NCBI RefSeq assembly: GCF_036884655.1
Contig: NC_088339.1
Coordinates: 20,000,001-20,064,000, forward strand
Direction: 5' to 3'
Origin: Musa acuminata AAA Group
Taxonomy: Eukaryota; Streptophyta; Magnoliopsida; Zingiberales; Musaceae
DNA: 64,000 nt
In this document: one piece after another, positions 23,441-35,099 of the stretch
How the letters are laid out: each line of letters starts with the position of its first letter
How positions within the stretch are numbered: position 1 is the first letter of the stretch
Notes under the pieces: generated by a model
Seen by the model: only the letters and a program-made list of their open reading frames with translations
What the model was told of the DNA's origin: nothing
Databases searched by the model: none
Position numbers and translations under genes: made by a program

Positions 23441-25455
23441 CCGGCCCTCCAATATCCGGTCTGAGTGCGGCATTGCCTCGCCCGACTCGGGTTAGTGAGA
23501 CTAAACGAAAGCAGCGCGCCGGAGAAGGCCAAGGCATCTAGGTTGCGGTGGGCTTCGAGAACCGCCTCCTGCTTGAGGATCTCGATCTTTCACAGAGGCT
23601 TCTCCACTGGTGAACCCATAATCTTCGAAATCTTCTCTTTTGGTAGTTCCTGGGGCTTATGTCTGTGTGTGGATGGCGAGCTTGGGTTGTTGCGTCTCGT
23701 TAGATCTATCCGAGCGAAAGGTTGGATTTTTCTGGATGGGTTTTGCTTGCTCTTGGTTGGATCATCGTACACCCGTCAAAAAATGAGATTTTTACTGATG
23801 ACCTTGGGATTTTGGTTGTATTCGATGATCGATTCGTGATGTTTTCTCTTGTTCTTCCTTGTTTTTCGCTTGATTTGAGTACTTTTTTTTTGGTTGGTGT
23901 TGGCTGATATACACCTTGGAGTGAAGGTGATGGATGATTTGGCCTCTTGTGCGTTGGTTAATTATTGTTACAGTGAGGGTGGTATAGAGGATGAGCAAAA
24001 TAAAGTATAAGACCATCGGTCTATGGTGAGATTGCAGTTATCGCAGTTGTTAACTGGTGGTTTATGTGGAGTTTTGAGATTGACAAGTATTAAGATGAAA
24101 AGTGGTAGTAAATTTCCTGTTAACCAGCATTATGTGAATCACTTTATTCAGTAGTTTCTGATGATACGAAAAGAATATATTCGACCTTTATTCATGTCAT
24201 GGGTGGGAAGGGCTGAAGTGTTGTTCATCCAACATTTTAGTTAGATGGAGCAATACTAAGATCATTAGAGAAATGACTGTGCCACTTAGTTCTTTGAGTA
24301 ACTACGGACAAATTCATATTATATAACTTTATAGTGCAGGACGCTTGGAGTGCTGATTTTGAAAGTAGTTCTTTGGACTTAGAAGTTTTATCAATATTTT
24401 TTGGGTAAATCTGACAATTACCATCCTAATTGTGAGTTACATGCCATCCAAATCTCTACTTGTGTTAAGTATTATAATGGTAGCTGATGAATCGTTTAAT
24501 CTTTAGAAAAACTCTCTAATGGTGTAACATATATATGAATTTGTTCATTGTGACGTTTAAGCAAATAAGTTGGTTGCATTGACCGATGCTAATTCAAACT
24601 TAAGTCTAAAACTATCCATGTGGTTGGATTTATTGGTTTTGTATCTACGAGTAGGAGACTTAGCCACCTTTGGTTATAGGGTTCACTTAATCTATACTAA
24701 GTAATCTTCTTGCAGAAAGATATACCATCCAATGAAAAGGGGTTAGGATTGCATTGCCCTTGTAGAGAGTTCTCTTAAGATCAAGGAATTCAACAACTAT
24801 CATGTGACTCACAATTAGTACATTATTTAGACTAGGTTGAGTGAATTTAGCAATGAAAGCAGCAAGCTTGTGCAGGGTGAATCTTAGAATCATCATGTAC
24901 TCAGAATCTTCTGGTAACTTGTGTTTCTATTTTAACAAGGCTTTTTCCTAAAAGGAGCTGTTTTCTGTGTTAGGTACAACAATTTAGTTTGCATGTAAGT
25001 GTCCATTGAACTGGAATAATATATATTTCTCATCAAATCTCCTTTGCTGGATTCTGTTGGACTTGTAGGCACCTCCCCATCCATCATCGGAAGTATGCAT
25101 GTTTGCATGTATCTTCCATCTAAATTCTGTCCATAAGGGAAATCATGGTTGATGACTTTGCCCAGGGTTTTGGTTTGGCAACTTTCCCCAATCCATCATT
25201 TGTCCATGACTTCATTTGTTTTGCACTGGGAGAGGGATCTCAAGTTGGTTGGTTTCCATTTGTTGTTTTTTCTTTCCCTAGCTTTTTTTCTGCTCACTAT
25301 AATTTTTTTCCAAACGGTAGTATATTGTTGTAATTACTGATCAATGTGGATTTCTGGTCCAAATTTTTTTGCTTGATGTATTAATTTTACAGGGCTTCCA
25401 GTGAGACCACTATTATGTTGGTTTTAGGAGTTGTAATTTTCTTCTTGAACTCTTT
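23440..25455 (+). other. Probable 5' untranslated exon and intron of the LYR gene
   Basis: A GC-rich stretch at 23440-23620 looks like a leader exon, with a possible donor at CCACTG|GTGAAC near 23610. A TTTGTAG acceptor stands just before the coding exon, at about 25458. The roughly 1.8 kb between is AT-rich and T-rich as in plant introns. A plus frame at 23465-23839 has no family features. Confidence 0.4.
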
Positions 25456-25479
25456 GTAGAAGGCATTTGCACAATTAGA

Positions 25480-25740
25480 ATGGCAAAAGGATTAATATGG
25501 GCAACCACTGAAGACTTGGCAAGGAACCGAGCAAAGGTTTTGTCATTGTACCGTCAGATCTTGAGAAGCCTCAACTCCCCAGAACTCCCACTCACCCATG
25601 CGGCTCGTCTCGCCAAGAAAGCAGAGGTCCACAGCATCTTCTTGTTCGGAGCTGAAGAACGTTCTCTCCACAACATTGCTGACCTCATTGATGCTGCTAA
25701 TTACTCCCTTTCCATCCTTAAGCAGGGCCGCCTCCCATAG
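25480..25740 (+). CDS. LYR-motif protein (complex 1 LYR family), 86 aa
   Basis: The complete single-exon coding sequence gives 86 residues with the LYR signature L-Y-R-Q-I-L-R (residues 24-30) after a short N-terminal part. The conserved F-L-F-G-A-E-E-R (54-61) follows. LYR proteins are small helical adaptors, mostly mitochondrial, that help in iron-sulfur cluster transfer and complex I assembly and bind acyl carrier protein. This one resembles the plant family members like Arabidopsis At3g19508. The length is normal for the family and no damage is seen. The start is the first ATG after an acceptor-like TTTGTAG, so the leader is probably spliced. Which assembly step it serves cannot be told from sequence. 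Confidence 0.85.
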   Translation: MAKGLIWATTEDLARNRAKVLSLYRQILRSLNSPELPLTHAARLAKKAEVHSIFLFGAEERSLHNIADLIDAANYSLSILKQGRLP

Positions 25741-26269
25741 TGTACAAATGTCTGTATGAACTCTTGTTTGTCCTCTCCCTTTCCATCCTTAAAATATGCA
25801 CTTTAGTGAGGATTATTAAGCTGTAAGTTGATATCATATATGCTTTGTAGCAGATCCATCAGAGTCCGACGAAGTGATCCTGCAGTTCAACATGCAAGAA
25901 CATTTTTTTAAAATAAACATAAAACTAAGCAATTTGACTAGATTAAAGTTGAGATTGCTAAAACTGTTTATTCTTTTTGCTGTATCAGTTTCCTGTCTCT
26001 GATACTATCATGTCACTCCTGTATTTGTTTCCAAACTATTTTCACAGCTGACATTTTGATGTTTTGTTCAAGTACTGCTCCGTGGGCTTGTAGTATTTTA
26101 TTGTCAATCAATATTTTAATTTGGTGGTGATAAAAGGTCAAAATACATCGCATACAATATAAAGTTTGCTTGTCTTTGGAATCTTTAGCGTTTAGCGCCT
26201 TTAACTATGCTAACAAATACCTTTGAAGAATATAATACTGATCAGATTCTGGATCATTTTTCTGTGCAG
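25741..26269. other. 3' region of the LYR gene and intergenic DNA
   Basis: AT-rich sequence with several near-AATAAA signals. Nothing else seen. Confidence 0.4.
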
Positions 26270-26775
26270 TTATTAAGGATTTGAAATATGCTGACACGCA
26301 TGAGTGGGTTAAAGTTGATAGCTCTTCTGCAATGATAGGAATAACCAGGTATCCTCAGGTGATTTTATTTTCTGGATGAGTTCCATTACTGCCATCTGAA
26401 TTGACTCAACAATGTGGGAGACCCTAGCCAAAATATTCTTATATAGTTATTCATATTATGGTTTCATCCGATTAATTTTTCTTCCTACTGCAAACCTAGT
26501 TATTGTTCTGTTGTTATATTAGTTATGTACATTATTATGCAGCTTCTACGTTTTTGTTCTTTTCATGAATTCTTTGCATTATTCCCTTCCAGGATCACTT
26601 GGGTGATGTTGTATATGTTGAATTGCCATAAGTTTCTGGAGCTGTGGCTCAGGGAAAGAATTTTGGTGCAGTTGAAAGTGTGAAGGCAACCAGGAAGGTC
26701 AATTCTCCAGTTTCTGGAGAAGTGGTTGAGGTCAACACTGAGCCAAATGGTTCTCCTGGATTGATGAGTTCTTTA
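26270..26775 (+). pseudogene. Glycine cleavage system H-protein pseudogene (partial, intron retained)
   Basis: Two blocks separated by a GT-AG intron match the mitochondrial H-protein. Block 1 (26270-26358) reads K-D-L-K-Y-A-D-T-H-E-W-V-K-V. Block 2 (from 26593) reads D-H-L-G-D-V-V-Y-V-E-L-P, then G-A-V-E-S-V-K-A-T, which holds the lipoyl-lysine, then [15 protein letters not shown] stop at 26629-26631 replaces the glutamate after E-L-P. The mitochondrial targeting exon is not seen, and similarity ends near 26775 before the usual G-W-I C-terminal part. The intron shows it is a piece of copied genomic DNA, not a reverse-transcribed copy. The intact protein carries the lipoamide arm among P, T and L proteins. 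This copy cannot. Confidence 0.85.
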
Positions 26776-27900
26776 GACAAGTTGTTTTCCACCAGTACTT
26801 TATTTAAGAGAAACAATGCCTTCACCTAGTTGTCATGTTATTTTTGGGAACCATACACATATGAGCAAGCCAGAATGCCTTTTCCCAGTTTATACAGTCT
26901 CTTTGTGTGTCATGTACGCATAATGCAAGTCCTAATCAAACTAGCTTTACTAACAGTTATTCCATCAGTCTATGTTGTGATAGATATTATCAAGACCTAT
27001 GTGATAAGGGATGTGAGTCGGAACGGATTATCCGTGGATGAGATTAAATTCGGAACGGCTCATCGAGTCCTATCATAATGGAAAGCTACTATTGGATTAA
27101 GTTTTATGTACACTAGGATAATAGATTTGATTCTGTTATGTTTGACCTCAAACCCTTTGGTGAAATTATAATACTCAAAAGTAAATTGAATAACTAGCTT
27201 ATAAAAATTTTATTGACATATTATCATTAATTTGAGTTTAAACATGAGTCATGTGGTTTAAACTCATCAAATTAATGGATCAGTTATTTGGGTTACCTTT
27301 CATCACATCATCAGATAAAATCTTGGGCTGTGAAATTGCCTGAAAAATATTTCCTTTGATGTTGATGTGGCATTCAGTGCTTCCCTATTGTTACCAGATT
27401 AATATTGACACATAAAAATCCATGCTAAGAAATCAAGCTTCAACATTCCTGGCCAAGAAGTTAAGGAAAGATTAAACCAACCAGAGATTTCCAAGCAAAA
27501 GCTCTGTCAAAATTGCCTGAAAACATGAGCCTAACTCACGATATAATTTCTACATGGGTGCTTAATTTCCATTGCAAGTCCAGTAACCATCACCAAGGCT
27601 CAGTATTGTAACATAAAAGCCAATGCAGAACTACTGCTGCTAAGTCATCAGTGAGGTATGAAGACTTCCATAGGTGCCATTGGAGCTGACAGCATAAAAC
27701 TCCCATGACTTATTTATCTCTGATCACATATAAACCACGTAGAGATGGCTTCAGATGCAATTGATGCAAACCTTCAATTCTAACCTTCCTTTTTCATGAT
27801 TTATAATGAGAAACTCTTTACTATGTTCAAAAACTATACTAGTGGTAGTTTATGTCAAGCATAAAAATCCGGACCTAGAACAATGTCATCAATAACAAGG
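26776..27900. other. Intergenic, no gene recognised
   Basis: Two open stretches (26644-26829 and 26830-27078) are the pseudogene tail and unrelated sequence. The rest lies between the pseudogene and the 3' end of the reductase gene. Confidence 0.4.
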
Positions 27901-27907
27901 GGCACCA

Positions 27908-30900
27908 CTACAGCTTGCTGGCTGGAAAAGCAACAGGTGACTTCCTCGACTTCATCTCTACTACCTTTGATAACTTCTTCACTTCTTCCTTCCCAATGTG
28001 CCGCGGATGGCTCAGCCAAAGTCCTCCATCAACAACCATCGTAGTCCCGTTGATGTATTTACCTTAAACAATTAGCAAATGAGGACAAATGTGAAATTTT
28101 GGCATTACAGTGACAAATAGCAGGCCGATACAAGAAAAACTTCACAAAAATTGTTCAGTGAGTATTAAATAAAACATAAGATAATCCCTCTCTATTGAGA
28201 CATCTAGTGCGGTTAGTTCATTATTGCATAAGTGATGTTTCTCAGGTTTGAATCCATGTTTGAGTTTCTGATTAGTTTAATGAAAATTTCTGATTAATTA
28301 AAGAAACATAGGATCAAGAACAAGCTAGAAAATAGAACTTTTCAATAACAATCAGACACAATGAGCCCTACCAGTTGCCAGGTTTTGATGGTAGATTTTC
28401 GTAGTACTACTAAGCTAGACTTTGCTGTTCAAAATTTGATGTGATAGGATAATGAAGAGCAACACTAGCTAAAGTGACATTGATGACAATATCAACTGAA
28501 AATATCTACCTTCGTAAACCCTGTTTACCAACTATTTGTTAACTTATGGTTCATGATGATAAGAATCCAAGGCATTGCACAGTTCATGACACTAGAGTCC
28601 AAATTTTAGCCAATGTAGGATGAAAAATAAGGTGTCAGTAAAAAACTGTGTTATTAATAATCAGTAATACTAACAACATCATAATGCATACAAACATATG
28701 CACCATATATTCACATCATACTGTGCAGTTCATCAACAAACTGCCAAGTGAACAAAACCACCAAAGATGACTACCATATAATAGAATAAATTAAGCAGAT
28801 TATCCACATATGATCTGTCAATGACCAAATGTTGGCAAGTCTAGAAAACTTTTCCTAAATGTACCCAAACCTCACCACAAATAGTTCTAAATACTGTCTG
28901 GTAAACAGGGACAATTTTCAAGCATCTGATGACCAACACCACCTGATGAAGCACCAATAGATACAAAAGAAAGGTACACGAGGAACTCTGCGACGTAAAC
29001 AGATGGCTAGCAATACCAGGAGCAAATACAGAATGATTTACACTTCTTATCAAGGATTAGCATGGGCTCATCTTTGATCTGCATCTTTCCAATCCACTGA
29101 ACCGTTTCATCCAATCTACCCATTCCAATCCAATCTACATTTTTCTAAAGTCTAAGAAGGGTCAATGTACATAGTTTTATGCTTGTATGCAAAAAGCTGA
29201 CTTTGAAATTTAAACCTTAGTCACCTAGATTGTAATTGAACAATCTTATCCTGGTGCCAAACCTTGTCTTCTCCAATTTACATTCCTTTACTAACATTAA
29301 AGCACGATCAAAATCTCATTTTTGATTCTTTGTCAATAGGTGAAAATATACACAGGCTGGTGAAGGGCAAATCGGCAACATAACGTGTATATATATCCTC
29401 ACACAAGGTTGGAAACCCCATTCTTTCACTAGCCACACCCATTTTCCATCATACACAATGAAGATGGAAGTTCCCCATGATAATTTGCCACAAGGATATT
29501 CATGAGATGGCATTTTTTATGCACTTAGAAATAAGAATAACAATATTGGAGGATTTGAAAAAAACAACTTATTATCAGCAACGAGAAAGTTCACAAACCT
29601 GCATCAGAAGCCAAATATAGTGCAGCCATTGCGATATCCCATCTCTCCCCCAGCTTATACAGAGGCCTGTATTCCCTAGACTTACTCTGCATTTCTCCTG
29701 GTGCAAGCTTCCTCATTCCAGGAGTGTCTCCTATTGGTCCTGGTGCAATACCATTGACCCTTATATCATAGTCAGTTCCCCATTCTAGGGCTAAAGACCT
29801 TGTGATACTGTCAACTGCTGCCTAGTGATAATAAAAGGGGCACAAGTTACAGGCAAGTGTACCAAATGCACCAAGAGCTGAAGTTTGTTTAACCATACCT
29901 TGGCTGCCGATACATGGATCTGGTACCAAGCAGCTGTGTAGTGCAAAGTTGCACTTATGTTTAATATAAGGCCACCTGTAGATGGACCTTCTCCTCGTCC
30001 TCCCTTCTTCAGATGCTTTAGGGCTTCATGACACATAGTGAATGTGCCTACTGAATCAATGTCTATCACTGGAAATTTCAAATGAAAGAAGCTTTGATTA
30101 TTTAGCAGCCAGTATCTGTAAGAAATTCAAACTCAAAGCAATAAGAAACCATAAGGTATTAGAATGCCAATCATATTCAACAAGGAATGCATTATGGTAA
30201 ATGAGTTCTTACAAGAATTACACGATAAATTTGATTTGTATGTATAAATGTTTGGGCGAAAGTCAGAAATGATCAAATCAAAGTATTGTACCCTCCAACA
30301 TCCTGCAAGAAACACAGATACCTGTTCTAAAACCATTTGGTGATAAATCTTCTGGTGACACAAGAAAATTGCCTGCTGCCCCATTTACAAGAATATCAAG
30401 TTTTCCAAAATGCGTAGTTGTTTTTTCCAGAACCCTGGCTGCATCTTCCTGCTTACGAACATCTCCCTCAAGCCCAATTGCCTGTGATCATATCAAACAA
30501 AAAGGTTAGTGTAGTACAGACAATACACATGAGATCCATATTTCGAAAATTCATCAACCAAACTTGTAAGCCAATCGAGTTAACTCGTCAAGATTTCGAG
30601 TTGATTTGCTGCCTAACTTGATTTGGTTGAAACTCAGAAACAAACTTGGTTGGAATTAATGAGCTTCTCAAACATAATCTGAGTTATCGAACTCATCTAA
30701 GTTAAAAAGGTTAACATCACACTGCTAGTTTCTTAATGAGGACAACATTATCAGGGTGGTTGCTGGTTTATTAGGGAGTTTAGTGTATTAGGTTGAAATG
30801 ATTCTCTGGTTCCATTTTGAGACAAAAAAGGCTGTAATTCTTTTGTTGAGGCTTCAAACCCTCGCCGATGATGCAAGTTAGGACATTCTTGTATATTATT

Positions 30901-31419
30901 TGAACTTTCTTCGATCTGTGCATAGTCAATCAATTTGTCAAAATAACTCAACCCAGATGACATTTGAGTAGAGCTCTTGAGCATTTGAACACTGATTGAT
31001 CCAATCAAATAACATCGGCCCCTTCAAAAATCACAGAATATGCTACATAATCAAAGACGAAAAAGAAACGCTTCCAAAGCTCTGAAGAGAACACATAAAG
31101 CAAAGCAATTTAACATGTCATTAGGGTAATCAGACAAAGAGGAAAACATCAATTTCTCGTTCCGAGGACCGAATAGGAGCTCAGACACGAAAGTCCAGTG
31201 AAAGGTCGAATCTTTGTGGCAGAGCCGGCTCACCCGGATCCCCTCCGACCGGAGGGCGGCGACGGCCGCGTCGAGGACCTGGCGGCGGCGACCCATGATG
31301 GCGACAGCGGCGCCATGCCTCCCAAACTGGGTGGAGATCTCCAAGCCGATCCCGGAACCGCCTCCCGTTACGAGCGCCACCTTCCCTTTCAGGATATCCG
31401 CCTTGAAGGGAGACTCCAT
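27908..31419 (-). CDS. Peroxisomal 2,4-dienoyl-CoA reductase (SDR family), five exons
   Basis: Exons 31419-31234, 30481-30322, 30068-29899, 29821-29599 and 28062-27908 join in frame (phases 0, 1, 0, 1) to give 297 residues, the usual length of the plant enzyme. It reduces 2,4-dienoyl-CoA to 3-enoyl-CoA with NADPH, which lets beta-oxidation handle unsaturated fatty acids. The nucleotide-binding T-G-G-G-S-G-I-G lies at residues 18-25 and N-G-A-A-G at 95-99. The strand before the active-site lysine reads I-S-A-T-L (about 150-154), and that lysine is K172. The tyrosine of the classical Y-x-x-x-K is absent (I-H-V-S-A-A-K), as in the dienoyl-CoA reductase branch. The last three residues are S-K-L, a peroxisomal targeting signal type 1. 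Every intron has GT-AG ends, and no stop or frameshift is seen. The start is the first ATG after a GA-rich leader. Confidence 0.95.
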
Positions 31420-31421
31420 TT

Positions 31422-31452
31422 TCTCTCTCTCTCTCTCTCGCTCTCTCTCTCG
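31422..31452. repeat. (CT)n/(GA)n tract just upstream of the reductase start
   Basis: CT repeats on the plus strand, that is GA repeats on the sense strand of the minus-strand gene, end two bases before its ATG. GA repeats near plant promoters can bind BPC factors. Confidence 0.8.
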
Positions 31453-31571
31453 CCTTTAGATGGCTGCCAACTCGCACTAATATTTCGGAATAATAGCCAC
31501 AGATTTTTTACGGTCTCATTTCTAATGACTTATAAATATTACAAAAACACTCACAGACGGTAATATTATTA

Positions 31572-31870
31572 TGCGACAAGAAAAAGTCGGTGGTGGAGAA
31601 CTCGACCATTCTTAACTTGTTTATGGTTCGACTTATTTTAGAAATTTCTTAATACATTTGATATGCTTCCAATATCTGAAGTAGGTTCGATCTGCACTAA
31701 ATACTAATATGGAGTTGGGTCTCGAATGTGATCTCTTGATACATTAGTTAGGTTCGATGTATAGAGTTTTAGGGTTGACAATCATCCATCGGGTTATTTT
31801 TTATAGTCGATTTGCATTTAGCCGCTAGTGGCATGAGAGAATATTTTATATAATTAAAAATAGTTTTAAA
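31572..31870 (-). repeat. 3' LTR of the minus-strand gypsy element (end approximate)
   Basis: It shares with 36157-36500 the blocks AGAAAAA(G/A)T(C/T)G(G/A)TGGTGGAGAA, TTTTATAGTC(G/A)AT(T/A)TGCATTT and (A/G)GAATATTTTAT. Confidence 0.6.
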
Positions 31871-31959
31871 TTTTTTTTATTTGATGGATGATAACATGTC
31901 GAGAGATTTTATTGGTTTTTACATATTATGATACTATATATCATGCCTTGATCCTATTG

Positions 31960-32770
31960 AAGGGACTAGTAACTCATCGAGCATGTTTTCAATATTCAAC
32001 CTTAGGAGAGTATAGTGAACGATTGATAATGTCCTACGGAGGATACATTAAGCGATTTTTTATGTTGAGTTTGAAGAGGACACATCTAACAACTTTTAAA
32101 TACTTAGTCTGAGAAGGAAGCATTGGGCAACTCTTTGATGCTTAGCCCAAGAAGAGTGTATTATGGGGATCTTTGATGTTTAACCGGAGGAAGATATATC
32201 AAATAATTTTTTATGCTTAGTTCAAAAAGAATGCACCAAGTAACTCCTTAATGCTTAGCCGGAGGAGGGAGCATTGAGCAATTTTTTGATGGTTAGCTTA
32301 ATGAGGGCGCAATAGGTAGATCTTTGATGCTTAACCTACGGAGGGCACATCAAATAAATCTTTCTATGTTTAGCTTGAGGAGAGCGCATTAGATAGATGT
32401 TTGATTATTAACTCGATGATGGTACATCGAGTAGATCTTTGATGCTTAGATTGAGAAGGGCACATCGATAAATCCTTGATGTTTAGTCTAAGAAGAGTGC
32501 CTCAAGGAGATTTTTGATACTTACTCTAAGGAGAGAGTATCGAGCAGTTATCAATGTCTATTCTGAGGACACATTAGATAATCTTTGATTCTTAGTTCGA
32601 AGAGAACATATCAGACAATTTAATGCTTAGCATAAAGAAAAAGCATTAGACAACTCTTTGCAGCTTAACTCAAGGATATGCATTGGGCAGATCTTTGATG
32701 CTTAGCCCAGGAGGGTGCAATGAGTAGATATTTGACATTTAGCCTAAAGAGGGAACATATAGCATATTTT
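31960..32770 (-). repeat. Degenerate minisatellite, about 38-bp unit
   Basis: About 20 imperfect units with a core like CTTTGATGCTTAGCC followed by GAGGAGGGYGCATYR. Spacings of 37-38 bases can be read directly, for example cores at 32133, 32171, 32208, 32246 and 32284. It directly follows the gypsy RT remnant. Confidence 0.8.
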
Positions 32771-33200
32771 CGACATATGTTTCCATATTGCACTTGTTTT
32801 GAGGCTTGAATATCCGATTCACTATTCTCTAGTATATTGCCCCTACATTCTTTAATCCAAATGATTTGACCTTATAACATTATGTACCCTAGTCGGTAAT
32901 AAAGGAAATATACTCTTGATATTTCAAAGTCATCTTGATTTAGTTATAACCCGAAAAGGCATCCATGAAAGTTAGTAGTTCATAGCCCAAGGTAATGTTT
33001 ACCAATTGATAAATACAAGATAGCAAATAATTATCTTTTGAGTATGCTTTGTACGTGTTCGTATAGTCAACATATATCATCTAATTTTCATTCTTTTTTT
33101 TTAACGAGTACAACATTTGCAAGCTATGATGTGCCTCTTTAGCATTTTCTAATGGTGGTTATAACATATGCCTTATAGCTTAAAAAGCTATCTTCTCTTT
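32770..33200 (-). pseudogene. Gypsy reverse transcriptase remnant
   Basis: The minus frame reads N-V-V-L-V-K-K, then V-D-Y-T, then L-L-T-F-M-D-A-F-S-G-Y-N, then S-F-G-L-K-N-V-G-A, and M-E-T-Y-V-E-N-M-L where the family has the catalytic Y-V-D-D. Stops and lost catalytic aspartates show it is dead. Confidence 0.8.
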
Positions 33201-33689
33201 AAGTTGTCCTCCAATAATAACATCAATTTATCTCTCGATTGATCCTTCAAGCTAAGGTGATGGTTCTTACCACTTATGTAGGAAATACTTCGATCGTCCT
33301 TGGTGCATGAGTTACTATATATGATTTTTCAGTTAGAGACAAACTTCGATATCATGCCCATGGTCTTGGTGGAATATATAATATTTCACTTTGTCCTGTC
33401 TTCTTGATGGAGACTTCATGGGACATGACTCCCACAACATCCTTTTTTTTTATTATTTAAAAAAAGATCTTCGTGTAAGATGCATAGAGGGGAGTCAACT
33501 CTAAGAACAGTTGGAAGGGTCCCTATAAGTCGGGTCTTCACTGTTAAGGTGGCTTCGGGATCGAGGCTGGTCAGTCTAGCTTCTTGCATTTGGATGATTC
33601 CTCTCACTTGCTAAACATATCAGGGAGAGGTTGGCTGTCTCTTAAGTAGGGACCAAGTGGCCGAGTCTTATACACATTGAATTATAACT

Positions 33690-33870
33690 AATATACCAAT
33701 GAAAACACAAATAATATGTATATATTACTCTTATTTAGTGATATAATTTATGATATCTATGCTTTATAAATATGATAAATGATATTATTATGTTTTTTAT
33801 TTTTAAAGTTAGAAGCACATACTTTTCAAAAATATTATTCTTAGTATTCTACAAAATATTGGTTAAGTAT
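33690..33870. repeat. AT-rich dispersed repeat, copy 2
   Basis: Similar to 6990-7156 in the same orientation. The two copies diverge just past the TTCTACRAAATATT block. Confidence 0.6.
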
Positions 33871-33986
33871 ACATAAATATTAATATTTACTTTAAACATA
33901 TTTTGTAGTGAAAAAGCACAATCTTTCAACACAACAAACTTAAGTATGCTAGTGGATTTGAGTATGAGATTAAGTTATGGTAATAA

Positions 33987-33988
<2 letters not shown>

Positions 33989-34066
<78 letters not shown>
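33989..34066. repeat. (AT)n microsatellite, 78 bp
   Basis: An uninterrupted AT run that directly abuts the LTR beginning at 34069. Confidence 0.95.
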
Positions 34067-34068
<2 letters not shown>

Positions 34069-34070
<2 letters not shown>

Positions 34071-35077
34071 TAACATCCCTGATTAGTCCCACATCAAAAG
34101 TGGGTAAGATTAAGATTGACTTATAAGGGTCTGATGAGTGTACTACTATCAACTTCAGCTTAAGCATTTTGGTCAGTGGTTTAGACCAAACGAAGTTGAT
34201 AGGCTAGTTTGCCCATTAGGCCCGTGTCATAATATTTGGTATCAGAGCCGACCTAGCATTTGGGCATGGTGAAGGGTCTGATGAGTATACTATTATCAAA
34301 CTTTAGTTTAAGTATTTTGGTTAGTGGGTTAGATCAAACGAAATTGATAGGTTAGTTAGCCCATCAGGCTCGGGTCATGATATTTGGTATCAGAGCCGAT
34401 GAGTCAGAGGACTCGTCAAGTATATGTTACATGTATATGTTATAATATAGGGTATAGAAGTATATGAATGTAATATGTATCTTATATATGCATATAAACA
34501 TTTTGAATTATTTTAACGTAGAATTTTATCTCTCTTTTTTTTATATATACTATGTCGTAGGATTATGCTTTCTAAAAAAGTTATAGGATAATTTGTTTAC
34601 TGTTAAATGTCTTTTGCATATGATTTTGAAATATTGTATACATGACATGATACATACTCATTTAAATAAAGTCATAAAGGCATAATTATACTTATTGAGT
34701 GATTACTTACTATAAATCTTATTTTATAGGTAAAGATACTAGTACCCTACCTAAGTTGTTGGGCAAGGAAGTGAGCACATGTAAGCCCATACTAGTGCAA
34801 AATGAATGATGACATATATGTTTTTTATGTATATAACTTTCGGACATATTGTGTAGATGCGTTTTTCTTTTGATATTATAATTATATATAAGTGTCAAAA
34901 TTACTATGTATAGAAGAAACCCTATCATTTTGCTTAGTAAATTGATATATTTCTTTTAAAATTATTTATGTTTTTCTCTACACTCCTATTGATAGCAGTA
35001 AAAAAATTAGAAAATGACATTCTACTTTAGTTATGCATATAGGGTATGGATGGGGTTAGGAGTAGGGTGTTATATCA
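34069..35077 (+). mobile_element. LTR-type insertion with two tRNA primer-site motifs
   Basis: It starts TGTAACATCCC and ends GGGTGTTATATCA, which gives imperfect TG...CA inverted ends of the kind seen in chromovirus or TRIM LTRs. A roughly 140-bp segment (from 34126 and again from 34266) is duplicated in tandem, each copy ending TTTGGTATCAGAGCCGA, an initiator tRNA-Met complement. No protein-coding frame was found. It could be a solo LTR or a small non-autonomous element. Confidence 0.55.
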
Positions 35078-35099
35078 AAAGAATCAAAATAACTCTAAT

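Noticed and set aside
31198..31563. Open plus-strand frames over the reductase first exon
   Set aside because: Antisense to a clear Rossmann-fold exon; they run into the CT repeat.
31960..32770. Possible CRISPR-like array of regular repeats
   Set aside because: The units are degenerate head-to-tail repeats without unique spacers, in a plant retroelement.
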